A DNA stretch of 64,000 nucleotides from Deefgea salmonis (lineage in GTDB: Bacteria; Pseudomonadota; Gammaproteobacteria; Burkholderiales; Chitinibacteraceae): assembly GCF_020531905.1 (NCBI RefSeq), contig NZ_JAJAWG010000007.1, forward strand, positions 110,133-174,132, given 5' to 3'. Position numbers and translations under genes: made by a program. This document shows positions 46,470 through 56,576 of this stretch, one piece after another; position 1 is the first letter of the stretch; every line of letters starts with the position of its first letter. The notes below the pieces were generated by a model, which saw only the letters and a program-made list of their open reading frames with translations, did no database searches and was not told where the DNA came from.

Positions 46470-49400
46470 ACGAGCAACGGCAGCCGTTTAATTTATCCGC
46501 TTGGGCGCTCACCCATCAGTCTTTAGTGCTGTATCTGATGGTGATCCTTTCTGTAGCTGGCATTCTGGCGTATACCCAGCTGGGGCAAAAAGAAGACCCT
46601 GAGTTTACTTTTAAAGCGATGGTGGTGCGCAGTTTTTGGCCCGGCGCTTCGGCCGCCGAGGTTGAGCTGCAAGTGACGGATAAGCTCGAAGAAGCATTGC
46701 AAGGCATTCCGGAGATCGACTTTACCAAGAGCTATTCTCGCTCGGGTGAAGCGCTCATTACCGTGATGCTCAAAGAAAGCATTCGTGGCAAAGAAGTCAA
46801 CGATGCGTGGTATCAAGTCCGTAAGCGGATTAATGATGCTAAAGGCAAAATGCCATCTGGCGTGGTGGGGCCATTTTTTAATGATGAATTTGGTGAAACC
46901 TACGGTAGTTTGTACGCCTTTACGCGCGATGGGTTTAGCGATGCGGAGTTAAAAAAATACGTCGAGAACGTCAGAACCGAGTTGCTGCGGATTCCGGACA
47001 TTAATAAAGCCACGTTAATTGCCCCGCAAGACGAAAAAATCTATGTTGAATATCGCAGCGCTAAGCTGGCCACGCTCGGCATTACGCCGTTGCAAATCAA
47101 TCAAGTGCTGGCCGCGACCAATACGGTGACGCCGGCTGGTGTGGTTGAAGGCCGTGACGAGCGGGTGTTTTTACGCGTCAGTGGTGAGTTTGACGTCATC
47201 GCTGCGATTAAAGCCACGCCGATTACCGTCAATGGCAAAACCTTTCGCGTAAGCGATGTGGCCGAGGTGTATCGCGCTTCACTCAATCCAGCGGAAACGC
47301 GGATGTATTACCAAGGACAGCCGGCGATTGGCTTGGGTATTTCAATGCGCAAAGGCGGCAATGTGCTCAAAATGGGCGAGCAAATTGATGCTGTACTGCA
47401 GCAAGCCAAGCAAAATTTACCGGTTGGTGTTGAGATTCAAGCGGTTTCGGATCAGCCCGCTGTGGTGAAATCAGCGGTGCATATCTTTATGAAATCTTTG
47501 CTTGAAGCGGTGGTGATTGTGCTAGCGGTGAGCTTTTTGGCGCTGGGGTTTCGGATGGGGATTGTGGTGGCCCTTTCGATTCCGCTGGTGCTGGCGCTGA
47601 CCTTTTTGTGCATGAAAATCTTTAATTTGGAATTACAGCGAATCTCATTGGGGGCGCTAGTGATTGCCCTCGGGCTATTGGTCGACGACGCGATTATTGC
47701 AGTTGAAATGATGGCGTTGAAATTAGAACAAGGCTGGGATCGCTTTAGTGCCGCCACTTTTGCCTATAGCTCGACGGCGTTTCCAATGCTAACCGGTACT
47801 TTAATTACCGCAGCGGGGTTTTTGCCGGTCGGCCTGGCTAAATCGAATGCCGGTGAATATACCTTCTCGATTTTTGCTGTGGTGGGTATTGCATTGATTA
47901 TGTCGTGGATTGTTGCGGTGCTGTTTACGCCGTATATGGGCTATCACTTGTTGCCAGAAAACCTCAAAGAGCATCCGCATGACGCGCATGGTGGCAAGTT
48001 TTACACCGCGTTTCGCCGCTGGGTGACGTGGTGCATTACTTGGCGTAAGACCACGATTGCGCTGACCTTGGGCGCGTTTTTGATGTCGGTGATTTTATTT
48101 GCCATTGCCGTACCCAAGCAGTTTTTCCCAGCTTCAAGTCGGCCAGAATTGATGGTGGATTTATGGCTGCCGTATACCGCGTCATTTAACGCCACCGAGC
48201 AAGAAGTCAAAAAAATCGAAGCGATTTTGATGCAAGCCCCCGATGTCGCCAGCGTGACTAGCTATGTTGGCGTCGGCTCGCCGCGTTATTACATGCCGCT
48301 TGATGAGCAAATGCCGAACTTAAACTTTGGCCAGCTAACGGTGATGACCAAAGACGAGCACGTGCGCGAGAATGTCTATAAGCGTGTGAAGCAGTTATTT
48401 GATAACGACTTTCCGAATGTCCGTGGTCGAGTGACGCGCTTAGAAAACGGCCCGCCAGTGGGATATCCGGTGCAATTTCGCGTCATTGGGGCCGATCAAC
48501 GCGAGCTGAAAAAGATTGCCAATGAGGTTGCCAATGTCATGCGGCAGAACCCAAACCTGCGCCAAGTGCACACCGATTGGGGCGAGCAAGTTAAAGTGCT
48601 GCGTTTGGACGTGGATCAAGATAAATTGCGTGCTGCCGGTTTAACGTCGCAGCAATTGGCGCAATCACTGCAAATGGCCGTCTCGGGCGTGACCGCAACG
48701 GCGCTGCGTGAAGATAACTTGCAGATTGAAGTCATTAGTCGTTTAGCACCCGATGAGCGCACACGGCTTGATTACTTAGCCAACTTGCCGATTCCTTTGC
48801 CATCAGGACCTAGCGTGCCTTTGTCGCAGCTGGCAAAAATCAAGTTGGAAAGCGAAGAGAGCATTATCTGGCATCGCAACCGCGTCCCCGCGTTAACGGT
48901 GCGGGCCGATGTGATTGGCAAAGCGCAAGCGCCGGATGTGTCCAATGCTTTGTGGCCCAAAATGCAAGAGATTCAAGCCAAACTACCGGTGGGTTACCAT
49001 ATCGAAGCCGGTGGCACGGTGGAAGCGTCGAAAATATCGCAAGAATCCATCGCTGCGGTGATGCCTTTGATGCTGATTGTGGTGATGACGTTGTTAATGA
49101 TTCAACTGCAAAGTATTCAAAGAATGATTATGGTGTTGCTGACCGCGCCATTGGGGATGATTGGGGTAACGATTGCTTTGTTATTATTCCAAGCGCCATT
49201 TGGCTTTGTTGCTACCTTGGGGGTGATTGCGCTATCGGGAATGATTATGCGTAATTCGGTGATTTTAATGGACCAGATTGAGCAAGATATTCATCATGGC
49301 AGTGCGCCATGGGATGCGGTGATTGATTCGGCAGTGCGCCGTTTTAGACCGATTATGCTCACTGCGCTGGCGGCGATTTTGGCGATGATTCCACTGACGC

Positions 49401-49531
49401 GCGATACCTTTTGGGGCCCGATGGCGATTGCAATTATGGGTGGCCTGTTTGTGGCTACGATTTTAACGCTGCTATTTTTACCTGCGCTGTATGCCGCGTG
49501 GTTTAAATTAAAGCCCGCTCAAGCGGCGTAG
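46466..49531 (+). CDS. RND efflux pump inner-membrane transporter
   Basis: 1021 residues, 12 helices in two halves with large periplasmic loops. Proton-relay Asp pair in LGLLVDDAIIAVEM; QLGQKEDPEF and WPGASAAEVELQVTDKLEEAL mark the AcrB/MexD-like (HAE) family. Proton-driven drug or metabolite export. Coupled with the adaptor. Confidence 0.94.
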   Translation: MNEQRQPFNLSAWALTHQSLVLYLMVILSVAGILAYTQLGQKEDPEFTFKAMVVRSFWPGASAAEVELQVTDKLEEALQGIPEIDFTKSYSRSGEALITVMLKESIRGKEVNDAWYQVRKRINDAKGKMPSGVVGPFFNDEFGETYGSLYAFTRDGFSDAELKKYVENVRTELLRIPDINKATLIAPQDEKIYVEYRSAKLATLGITPLQINQVLAATNTVTPAGVVEGRDERVFLRVSGEFDVIAAIKATPITVNGKTFRVSDVAEVYRASLNPAETRMYYQGQPAIGLGISMRKGGNVLKMGEQIDAVLQQAKQNLPVGVEIQAVSDQPAVVKSAVHIFMKSLLEAVVIVLAVSFLALGFRMGIVVALSIPLVLALTFLCMKIFNLELQRISLGALVIALGLLVDDAIIAVEMMALKLEQGWDRFSAATFAYSSTAFPMLTGTLITAAGFLPVGLAKSNAGEYTFSIFAVVGIALIMSWIVAVLFTPYMGYHLLPENLKEHPHDAHGGKFYTAFRRWVTWCITWRKTTIALTLGAFLMSVILFAIAVPKQFFPASSRPELMVDLWLPYTASFNATEQEVKKIEAILMQAPDVASVTSYVGVGSPRYYMPLDEQMPNLNFGQLTVMTKDEHVRENVYKRVKQLFDNDFPNVRGRVTRLENGPPVGYPVQFRVIGADQRELKKIANEVANVMRQNPNLRQVHTDWGEQVKVLRLDVDQDKLRAAGLTSQQLAQSLQMAVSGVTATALREDNLQIEVISRLAPDERTRLDYLANLPIPLPSGPSVPLSQLAKIKLESEESIIWHRNRVPALTVRADVIGKAQAPDVSNALWPKMQEIQAKLPVGYHIEAGGTVEASKISQESIAAVMPLMLIVVMTLLMIQLQSIQRMIMVLLTAPLGMIGVTIALLLFQAPFGFVATLGVIALSGMIMRNSVILMDQIEQDIHHGSAPWDAVIDSAVRRFRPIMLTALAAILAMIPLTRDTFWGPMAIAIMGGLFVATILTLLFLPALYAAWFKLKPAQAA

Positions 49532-49660
49532 CGTCATCCAAAGTGGCACTTAAGACGTTAGTACTGCGGTACTGGTGAGTTGCGCCGTGCGATTGCATCT
49601 ATCGCGGCGCAAATTCTGGCGTTAACAGACCCTGTTTACGAATTGATAATTGGATTAAAA

Positions 49661-50989
49661 ATGAAAAAAAACGTATTGATATTGAGCTTGGCTTTGTTCA
49701 GTACGCCCAGTTTTGCCGCTGATTTATTGGCAGCTTGGCGGGCCGCTCAGCAATATGATGCTAGTTTTTCTGCCGCACGGTATGCGCAGATTGCGGGGAG
49801 CGAAAAAAAGCAGCAGGGCCAATCTTTATTGCTGCCAACGGTGACACTCGGTGCCAATGTAGCGCATTCGGACAATGAATATTTACCCGGTAATGCCAAT
49901 TCTAGCGTTTCGACCAATCAAAGTGGCCATGGATATAACTATGGTGTAACGGCCACCCAACCGATTTATCGTGTTGATGCATTTGCTTCGGCGGATCAAT
50001 TAAAAACCCAAGCTAAATTGGCCGATGTGGCTTTTAAAGCGGCTGAACAAGATCTGATTTTACGCGTGGCAAAAACGTATTTTGAAGTTTTGGCTGCCGA
50101 TGAAAAAGTCGTTTTAGCGATGGCAGAAAAAAAAGCCATTGGCGAGCAATTGGCTTTTGCTAAAAAAGCTTTTGAAGTCGGCGTAGCCACCATTGCCGAC
50201 ACCGATGAAGCGCAAGCGAGTTATGACAGTATTTTGGCCGAAGAAGTGGTCGCAAAAAATGACTTAGTCGTAAAACAAAATGCATTTACATTGCTGACAG
50301 GACTTAATGCTCAATCGATTGCGCGTTTACGCGAAAATATCGAGCCGACTTTAGCTGCGCCCAATGATATTTCGGTCTGGTTGAAAAAATCGAGTGATAC
50401 CAGTTTAAATATTGGTAGCCAATTATTGCAATTAGATATTGCCAAGCGTGAAGTCGATAAATATCGATTTGAAAGCAGCCCGCAAGTTAATTTAGTGGCG
50501 AATTATGGCCAGAATTGGGAGGCGAGCGGTATCTCTCGATCTGGCGGTTTAGATCAAACCAGTAAAGGTGCAATTACGTTACAGCTGTCTATTCCACTGT
50601 ATACCGGTGGTCGTCGTTCATCTGAATTACGCGAAGCCGCTGCCAAAGAGTCTGAACAAAAACAAACATTAGAAGCCACTCGGCGCAGTACTGAGCAATC
50701 CACCACGCAAGCCTTTTTAGGGGTTAATGCCGGTGCAGCACAAATTAATGCTTTAGAACAGGTATTAAAGTCGAGTCAAAGTTTATTGGCCTCGAGTAAA
50801 TTAGGTCGTGATGTTGGCGTAAGAACAACAGTCGATGTATTGAATGCAGAACAAAAACTTTATAATACGCGTTATGCATTAACTGTTGCCCGATATACCT
50901 ATCTTTACACTCGATTGCAGCTCGCTGCCGTTGTTGGTGATTTAGACGAAAAACAACTGTATGCAGTAAATCAATGGTTGATGCAATAA
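49661..50989 (+). CDS. TolC-family outer-membrane channel protein
   Basis: 442 residues with a signal peptide (about 1-19, SLALFSTPSFA). Two long helical repeats, LLAAWRAAQQYDASFSAARY at the start and YTYLYTRLQLAAVVGDL at the end, fit TolC-type type I/efflux channels. It lies 130 bp after the pump and is likely its outer-membrane partner. ATG 49661; the longer open frame from 49580 lacks support. Confidence 0.92.
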   Translation: MKKNVLILSLALFSTPSFAADLLAAWRAAQQYDASFSAARYAQIAGSEKKQQGQSLLLPTVTLGANVAHSDNEYLPGNANSSVSTNQSGHGYNYGVTATQPIYRVDAFASADQLKTQAKLADVAFKAAEQDLILRVAKTYFEVLAADEKVVLAMAEKKAIGEQLAFAKKAFEVGVATIADTDEAQASYDSILAEEVVAKNDLVVKQNAFTLLTGLNAQSIARLRENIEPTLAAPNDISVWLKKSSDTSLNIGSQLLQLDIAKREVDKYRFESSPQVNLVANYGQNWEASGISRSGGLDQTSKGAITLQLSIPLYTGGRRSSELREAAAKESEQKQTLEATRRSTEQSTTQAFLGVNAGAAQINALEQVLKSSQSLLASSKLGRDVGVRTTVDVLNAEQKLYNTRYALTVARYTYLYTRLQLAAVVGDLDEKQLYAVNQWLMQ

Positions 50990-51082
50990 ATATTGAATGC
51001 AATATTCGCCTTGAATTATTAGAATTGAGGCCGCATAATCAATTGGTATTGATCAAACATAGCATTATACGAGGAGTAACAA

Positions 51083-51400
51083 ATGGATTTATCAACTTTA
51101 GGTTACCAAGAATTAGTTGAGTTACGTGCACAACTGGATGGTGAATTAGTTCGTCGTAAAGAACAAGAAAAAAGCCGTATTTTGAGCCAATTGCAAAGCG
51201 CAGCTGCGGCTAGCGGTTTTACTATTGCTGAATTATTGGGTGAAGTATCTGGCAAAAAAGGCGCGAAGAAAGCACCTGCAGCCGCTGCGTATATCAATCC
51301 AGCAGATGCCAGCCAAACTTGGTCTGGTCGTGGTCGTAAACCACAATGGGTTCACGATGCAATCGCCAATGGCGCAACATTGGATACATTAAAAATCTAA
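51083..51400 (+). CDS. H-NS-like DNA-binding protein
   Basis: 105 residues. N-terminal coiled-coil (about 1-50, LVELRAQLDGELVRRKEQEK), linker rich in K/A, and C-terminal YINPADASQTWSGRGRKPQW, the H-NS family DNA contact (RGRKP). Such proteins silence AT-rich foreign DNA; the AT-rich peptide cluster in this window is a natural candidate target. Strong promoter elements not proved; GAGGAG lies upstream of ATG. Confidence 0.93.
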   Translation: MDLSTLGYQELVELRAQLDGELVRRKEQEKSRILSQLQSAAAASGFTIAELLGEVSGKKGAKKAPAAAAYINPADASQTWSGRGRKPQWVHDAIANGATLDTLKI

Positions 51401-51426
51401 GTATTGATTTTTAAATAATGTAATTA

Positions 51427-51454
51427 AAACAGGGCGCTTGGTCGCCCTGTTTGT
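51427..51454 (+). terminator. terminator after the H-NS gene
   Basis: AAACAGGGCG-CTTGGT-CGCCCTGTTT then TG. Confidence 0.85.
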
Positions 51455-51487
51455 ATTTCTAAAGTTGTAATTATTTACCATTGATTA

Positions 51488-53659
51488 ATGTCGAGCCAAG
51501 CTATGTCCCATGCTTTAACTGCTAAATTAAATCCCCAGCAAGCGGCTGCGGTTGAATTACCCGCTGAACACGCTTTAATTTTAGCTGGAGCAGGGAGCGG
51601 TAAAACTAGTGTATTAACCTCACGAATTGCATGGCTATTATCCACCGGACAAATAAGCCCTTCGGGTTTATTAGCGGTGACATTTACCAATAAATCAGCC
51701 AAAGAAATGTTATCGCGAATTACCGCCATGTTGCCACTCAATCCGCGTGGATTATGGGTGGGGACATTTCATGGTTTATGTAATCGAATGTTACGTTTAC
51801 ATCACCGTGATGCCGGATTGCCCGAAGCGTTTGCGATTTTGGATCAAGCAGAGCAATTGAGCGCGATTAAGCGGGTATTAAAATTACTGACTTTAGATGA
51901 CGATCAATATCCTCCGCGTACCGTACAGCAGTATATTAATGGCCATAAAGAAAATGGCCGGCGTGCTGCTGATGTTGAGGCGTGGGATGATTATTCTCGC
52001 CAATTGAAATTGGCATATGAAGAATATGAAAAACAATGTAATCGAGAAGGTGTGGCTGACTTTTCCGAGCTACTCCTTCGGTGTTATGAATTGTTGTCGT
52101 ATAAGCCTGAAATTCGAGCGCATTACCAACAGCGTTTTGCGCATATTTTAGTTGATGAATTTCAAGATACCAATCGATTGCAATATGCTTGGCTTAAATT
52201 ATTAGCCGGGCAAAATTCAGCTATTTTTGCGGTTGGCGATGATGATCAATCTATTTATGCATTTCGCGGTGCGAATGTGGGCAATATGATTGATTTTCAA
52301 TCGGATTTTTTAGTCAAACATGTGATTCGTTTAGAGCAAAACTATCGCAGCCACGGCAATATCCTCGACGCTGCCAATGCAGTGATTAGCCATAATACCC
52401 AGCGCTTGGGAAAAGAATTATGGACTCAGGCCAGTGCTGGTGAATTGATTCGGGTTTATGAGGCCAGCTCTGATTTTGAAGAAGCACAATTTATTGTTGA
52501 AGAAGCGCAAGCTTTAATTCGCGATGGCATGGCGGCGAGTGAAATTGCGATTTTGTATCGCAGTAATGCGCAATCGCGAATTATTGAGCATGCGCTGTTT
52601 TCTGCTGGCGTGGCTTATCGGGTGTATGGCGGTTTACGCTTTTTTGAGCGCCAAGAAATCAAACATGCTTTAGCGTATTTGCGCTTAATGGCCAATCCCA
52701 GCGATGACAACGCCTTGCTGCGGGTGATTAATTTTCCAACTCGCGGCATTGGCGCACGCAGCGTAGAGGCGATGGTTGAAAAGGCCCGCTTAGAAGGCTG
52801 CTCACTCTGGCAGGCCGCGTGTATGGGCGCAGCAGGACGTGGCGCGGCAGCCTTGGGCAAGTTTGTGAGCATCATTGATGCCATGCGTAATCAAATTGCC
52901 GGTTTGGCGATGACCGACGTGGTGCGGGTGATGCTAGAGCTTTCTGGACTGCTGGCGCATTATCAAAAAGACAAAGACGGCGAAGAGCGGGTCGCCAACT
53001 TGGAAGAACTGGTGAATGCGGCAGCAACGTTTATTAGTGAAGATGAAAATAATCTGATCGCCTTTTTATCGCATGCCAGTTTAGAGGCGGGCGATCATCA
53101 AGCGGGTGAGCATGAAGAAGCCTTGCAATTGATGACGGTGCATGCGGCCAAAGGCTTGGAGTTTAACGCGGTGTTTTTATCTGGCCTTGAAGAAGGCTTG
53201 TTTCCACATGAAAACAGCAGTAAAGATCAAGCCAGTGTCGAAGAAGAACGGCGCTTAATGTATGTGGCGATTACGCGCGCTCGCCAGCGTTTATACCTGA
53301 CTTTGGCGCAAAGCCGCATGCTGCATGGGCAAACGCGCTATGGGGTGGCGAGTCGCTTTTTGGATGAAATCCCGCAAGTGCTATTAAAGTATTTAAATCG
53401 CGGTTATGCGCCCAGTAGTTATAGTTCGGCCGCGCCGAGTAGTTTTAATGCGGCGGCGACAGCAAAACCGGTGGCAGCACCCAAAAAATCCACGCCCGAG
53501 CATGGCTTGGCGATTGGCTGCAAGGTGGAGCATCCTAAATTTGGCCTTGGCGTGGTGACGGATCACGAAGGCGGGGCTACGGGGAATGTGCAGGTGAACT
53601 TTGCACAGCATGGCAGTAAATGGTTGGCGGTTGCCTACGCTAAATTGAAAGTCGTTTGA
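51488..53659 (+). CDS. uvrD: DNA helicase II (UvrD/Rep family)
   Basis: 723 residues, SF1A helicase. Walker A LAGAGSGKTSVL, motif II VDEFQDTNRLQYAWL, motif III GDDDQSIYAFRGA, motif V/VI MTVHAAKGLEFNAVF and YVAITRARQRLYL, C-terminal tail with a Tudor-like end (HPKFGLGVV). It unwinds DNA in repair and mismatch removal. Starts at ATG 51488 or, with similar support, ATG 51503. Confidence 0.93.
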   Translation: MSSQAMSHALTAKLNPQQAAAVELPAEHALILAGAGSGKTSVLTSRIAWLLSTGQISPSGLLAVTFTNKSAKEMLSRITAMLPLNPRGLWVGTFHGLCNRMLRLHHRDAGLPEAFAILDQAEQLSAIKRVLKLLTLDDDQYPPRTVQQYINGHKENGRRAADVEAWDDYSRQLKLAYEEYEKQCNREGVADFSELLLRCYELLSYKPEIRAHYQQRFAHILVDEFQDTNRLQYAWLKLLAGQNSAIFAVGDDDQSIYAFRGANVGNMIDFQSDFLVKHVIRLEQNYRSHGNILDAANAVISHNTQRLGKELWTQASAGELIRVYEASSDFEEAQFIVEEAQALIRDGMAASEIAILYRSNAQSRIIEHALFSAGVAYRVYGGLRFFERQEIKHALAYLRLMANPSDDNALLRVINFPTRGIGARSVEAMVEKARLEGCSLWQAACMGAAGRGAAALGKFVSIIDAMRNQIAGLAMTDVVRVMLELSGLLAHYQKDKDGEERVANLEELVNAAATFISEDENNLIAFLSHASLEAGDHQAGEHEEALQLMTVHAAKGLEFNAVFLSGLEEGLFPHENSSKDQASVEEERRLMYVAITRARQRLYLTLAQSRMLHGQTRYGVASRFLDEIPQVLLKYLNRGYAPSSYSSAAPSSFNAAATAKPVAAPKKSTPEHGLAIGCKVEHPKFGLGVVTDHEGGATGNVQVNFAQHGSKWLAVAYAKLKVV

Positions 53660-53660
53660 T

Positions 53661-53708
53661 GGTATTGGGCTGCAGCCATTGTTCAGTCTGTGATAGCTGC
53701 CAATACCC
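53661..53708. repeat. GGTATTGG...CCAATACC palindrome
   Basis: GGTATTGGGCTGCAGC pairs with GCTGCCAATACC around a 19-nt centre, directly after uvrD. Member of the family. Confidence 0.6.
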
Positions 53709-53889
53709 GCTAAAAATCGTCATGCGCCAAGTTCATCCTGATGCGTTGACCGAGCGTGCCGCGATGACAGGCACTGCGGTTGGTACGGCGGAAAGTGATA
53801 TTTCGGCGTATCAAATGGTTTGTTGAACAAAGCGCAGCAATGCGTCGCCCTTGGGCATGATGTTGGGTTGGGTGCAACGCAGACCGCAG

Positions 53890-53926
<37 letters not shown>

Positions 53927-53980
53927 GCCAGCGTGAAGCTGCGCTGCTTGGCGTAAGGCCTGTTCTAGAGATAGCGCTGC

Positions 53981-54052
53981 TAGAACCAGAACCAGAACCA
54001 GAACTAGAACTAGAACTAGAACTAGAACTAGAACTAGAACTAGAACTAGAAC
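53981..54052. repeat. 6-bp tandem array
   Basis: Twelve units of (T/C)AGAAC: one TAGAAC, three CAGAAC, eight TAGAAC. A CTAG-containing perfect array, able to slip in replication. Confidence 0.95.
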
Positions 54053-54234
54053 TAGACGCGTGATCGCGGCAAGCGCTCACGTAGCCCAACTTGGGCCGAG
54101 TTCGGGTTGATGTGATTCTTGCGGCGATTTGCCATTTTTTTTGCCTTCCAAATGCAACTGACTTGCACCAAGGGCGGTTTTTTGTATATCCTTGCCGCTA
54201 ATTGCAGCGACTTTGGCCTGCGTGGAGTGGTGTT

Positions 54235-54363
54235 TTGAAGCGTTTGTTGTCTCGATTTAATTTATTTGGCTTTTTTGCCATGGCCGGTTGGCAGCGATTA
54301 TTGTGTATCGCGCCGCTATTGGCCGCGTTGTGGGCGTTTACTTTTTGGGCGATGCAATCGTGA
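54235..54363 (+). CDS. 42-residue putative membrane protein upstream of the metal ABC ATPase
   Basis: TTG-start frame too short for the usual length cut-off. It has GGAG (54224-54227) seven bases before the start. The product has one hydrophobic segment (CIAPLLAALWAFTFWAM) after a basic N-terminus (KRLLSRFNLFGFF). The stop overlaps the GTG start of the ABC ATPase (GTGA), so translation looks coupled. Function unknown; a leader or helper of the metal importer is possible. Confidence 0.55.
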   Translation: MKRLLSRFNLFGFFAMAGWQRLLCIAPLLAALWAFTFWAMQS

Positions 54364-55076
54364 TCGAAGTTGAACACCTAACTTTATGCTACCGCGATCG
54401 CGCAGCAGTGCATGCGTTGACGGGGCGGTTTGTGGCAGGCAGCCATACTGCGGTGGTGGGGCCCAATGGCGCGGGTAAGTCGACGCTCTTGGCGGCGCTC
54501 GCGGGCGTCAAGCAGCCTGATGAAGGGCATATTCATCGGCATGGCGCGATTGCGTATTTGGCGCAGCTGTCGACGTTGGACAAACAGTTTCCACTCACGG
54601 TGCGCGAATTGGCCTTAGCAGGAACATGGCAGCGGCGCGGCGCATGGCGCGGTTTATCCAAAGCCGATTGCTTGCGCGCCGATGCGGCCTTGGATCGAGT
54701 CGGTTTGAGTGATTTTATTCAATCACCCATGGGTAATTTGTCCGGCGGGCAATTGCAACGCGCCCGTTTTGCCCGCTTGATTGTTGAAGACGCCGATGTG
54801 TTGCTGCTCGACGAGCCTTTTGCCAATGTGGATACCGAAACCATCGCCAATTTATTGGCAGTGCAAGACGACTGGCATCGGGCTGGAAAAACGCAAATTA
54901 CCGTATTGCACGATATGAGCCAAGTGCGCGCGCACTATCCGCAAACTTTATTATTGGCGCAGTCGGCTTTGGCGTGGGGCGAGACCGCTGAGGTGTTAAC
55001 GCCGGAAAATCTACAAGAAGCCAATCGCCGCGCGCAACATTGGCGCAATGATGCGACATGGTGCCAAGAGTGTTAA
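54360..55076 (+). CDS. metal (Zn/Mn) ABC transporter ATPase, ZnuC-like
   Basis: 238 residues. Walker A GPNGAGKSTLLAALAG, signature NLSGGQLQRARFARL, Walker B DVLLLDEPFANVD. Order ATPase, permease, binding protein fits the Znu/Mnt family. GTG start 54360 gives the family N-terminus (VIEVEHLTLCYRDR). The ORF extends upstream to 54288 only inside the small gene. Confidence 0.87.
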   Translation: MIEVEHLTLCYRDRAAVHALTGRFVAGSHTAVVGPNGAGKSTLLAALAGVKQPDEGHIHRHGAIAYLAQLSTLDKQFPLTVRELALAGTWQRRGAWRGLSKADCLRADAALDRVGLSDFIQSPMGNLSGGQLQRARFARLIVEDADVLLLDEPFANVDTETIANLLAVQDDWHRAGKTQITVLHDMSQVRAHYPQTLLLAQSALAWGETAEVLTPENLQEANRRAQHWRNDATWCQEC

Positions 55077-55089
55077 ATCAAAAACTTTC

Positions 55090-55185
55090 ACCACAGAGGC
55101 ACAGAGGCACAGAGACCCGCGCTGAGCTTGAGTCCCTGACTCGTGTGCCTGTTGTTTTTTCTCTGTGTCTCTGCGCCTCTGTGGT
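55090..55185. repeat. CACAGAG inverted-repeat element in the transporter operon
   Basis: Left arm 55090-55115 (CCACAGAGGCACAGAGGCAC and onward) and right arm 55160-55185 (TCTCTGTGTCTCTGCGCCTC and onward). It fills most of the 130 bp between ATPase and permease. Confidence 0.85.
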
Positions 55186-55206
55186 CGCTTTTAAAATGGG
55201 CGAGCC

Positions 55207-56082
55207 ATGCTAATTCCCGATATTGAATTATTTAACGCCCTCGGTGAATTTGCTTTTATGCGCCGCGCCTTAGTGGGTAGCTTGGCTTTGGCAGTGGGTT
55301 GTGCGCCAGTGGGGGTATTGCTCTTACTGCGGCGGATGTCCTTGTTTGGCGACGCACTCTCCCATGCGGTATTGCCCGGTGCGGCGATTGGTTTTTTGCT
55401 CGGCGGCTTATCGTTGCCGTGGCTAGCGGGCGGTGGTTTGGTTGCTGGCTTGTTGGTAGCGCTGGCCGCTGGCTTTGCGGCGCGTAAAACGCGGCTCAAT
55501 GAAGACGCGAGTTTTGCAGGATTCTATTTGCTGGCCTTGGCCATTGGCGTACTGATCGTCTCGAAATGGGGTAGTAGCGTTGATTTGATTCATTTGCTAT
55601 TTGGCTCGGTGCTGGCGATTGATGATCCATCGCTATTGATTGTGAGCTCCGTAGCGTCAATTACCTTGATTTGGCTAGCGCTGGAATACCGCGGCATTGT
55701 GCTCGAATGCGCGGATTCAGGTTTTATCGCGGCGACCACGGGCAATGGGGCGCGGTTTCATATTGGTTTTGTCATCATCGCGGTACTGAATTTTGTCGCT
55801 GCGTTTCAAGCCATGGGTACCTTAATGGCGGTGGGCTTGATGATGTTGCCCGCAGCAACGGCGCGTTTATGGGCTGAGCGTTTGTCGATGTTGTTTGTGG
55901 CCGCGTGGATTGTGGCCCTTGCGTCGTGTCTATTTGGCTTGATGGCGTCGTATCAATGGGATTTGCCTTCGGGGCCGGCGATTGTGCTGGTGGCGGGCGG
56001 CTTGTATTGTTTTTCTTTAGTCTTCGCACCATTTGGTTTGTGGGCGCAGCGCCGCAAAGCGCGCCGCCATCATGCGATTTAA
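55207..56082 (+). CDS. metal ABC transporter permease, ZnuB-like
   Basis: 291 residues, about eight helices of the ABC-3 family: LRRMSLFGDALSHAVLPGAA is the typical first-half motif, with FAGFYLLALAIGVLIV and QAMGTLMAVGLMMLPAATAR. Imports Zn2+ or Mn2+ with the ATPase and binding protein on both sides. Confidence 0.9.
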   Translation: MLIPDIELFNALGEFAFMRRALVGSLALAVGCAPVGVLLLLRRMSLFGDALSHAVLPGAAIGFLLGGLSLPWLAGGGLVAGLLVALAAGFAARKTRLNEDASFAGFYLLALAIGVLIVSKWGSSVDLIHLLFGSVLAIDDPSLLIVSSVASITLIWLALEYRGIVLECADSGFIAATTGNGARFHIGFVIIAVLNFVAAFQAMGTLMAVGLMMLPAATARLWAERLSMLFVAAWIVALASCLFGLMASYQWDLPSGPAIVLVAGGLYCFSLVFAPFGLWAQRRKARRHHAI

Positions 56083-56576
56083 TGGTAATTCAGTACGAGC
56101 CAAGCTCGATGTGGCTTTGTTCTGATTACGTGTTGATGATTTTAAGTGCCTGCGGCACATTGTTTTACAGTCGCAGTCCGCGACGGGGACCCCATTTTCT
56201 TTGACTCGCCAAAGAAAATGGGGGAAAAGAAAGGCGACCCGAGCGCGCCCAGCTCCGCTGTGCCCTCGATTGTCGTGAGCCAAACGATAAAGCCGTTTGT
56301 CTCCCTCCTTACTCGGTGCGCTTAGACGGGATTTTAAGCCCCAGTTCGACGAGCGCGGCACAGCATCAACACAAAACTGAACATTGCCCTCGATGTGTGG
56401 GTATAGGGCGGTAAGCTTTTTTGGCTAAGCGCTTGCTGTATATACATCGAGTTTTTTGTGCTGTCGCCATTAGCGGGTAGCACTTGTTTTAAGTTAGAAA
56501 AAGCATCACGTCGATGCGCTGTGGTTGCGTAACGTGGTTTTTGTGTCTGTGGACACGCTGATTAAATGGAGATGTT
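56083..56576. other. gene-free gap with a repetitive element
   Basis: No gene. It contains a perfect 13-bp inverted repeat CCCCATTTTCTTT-(8)-AAAGAAAATGGGG (56190-56223) followed by GGCGACCC-type sequence, a pattern common in betaproteobacterial intergenic DNA. A GTGTCTGTGGACAC palindrome lies at about 56540-56560, just before the binding protein. Confidence 0.6.
56190..56223. repeat. perfect 13-bp inverted repeat
   Basis: CCCCATTTTCTTT / AAAGAAAATGGGG with an 8-nt loop GACTCGCC. Between permease and binding-protein genes. Confidence 0.85.

Noticed and set aside
53661..53708. Palindrome as terminator of uvrD only
   Set aside because: It has no T tract; the shared ends with other sites make a repeat family the better reading.
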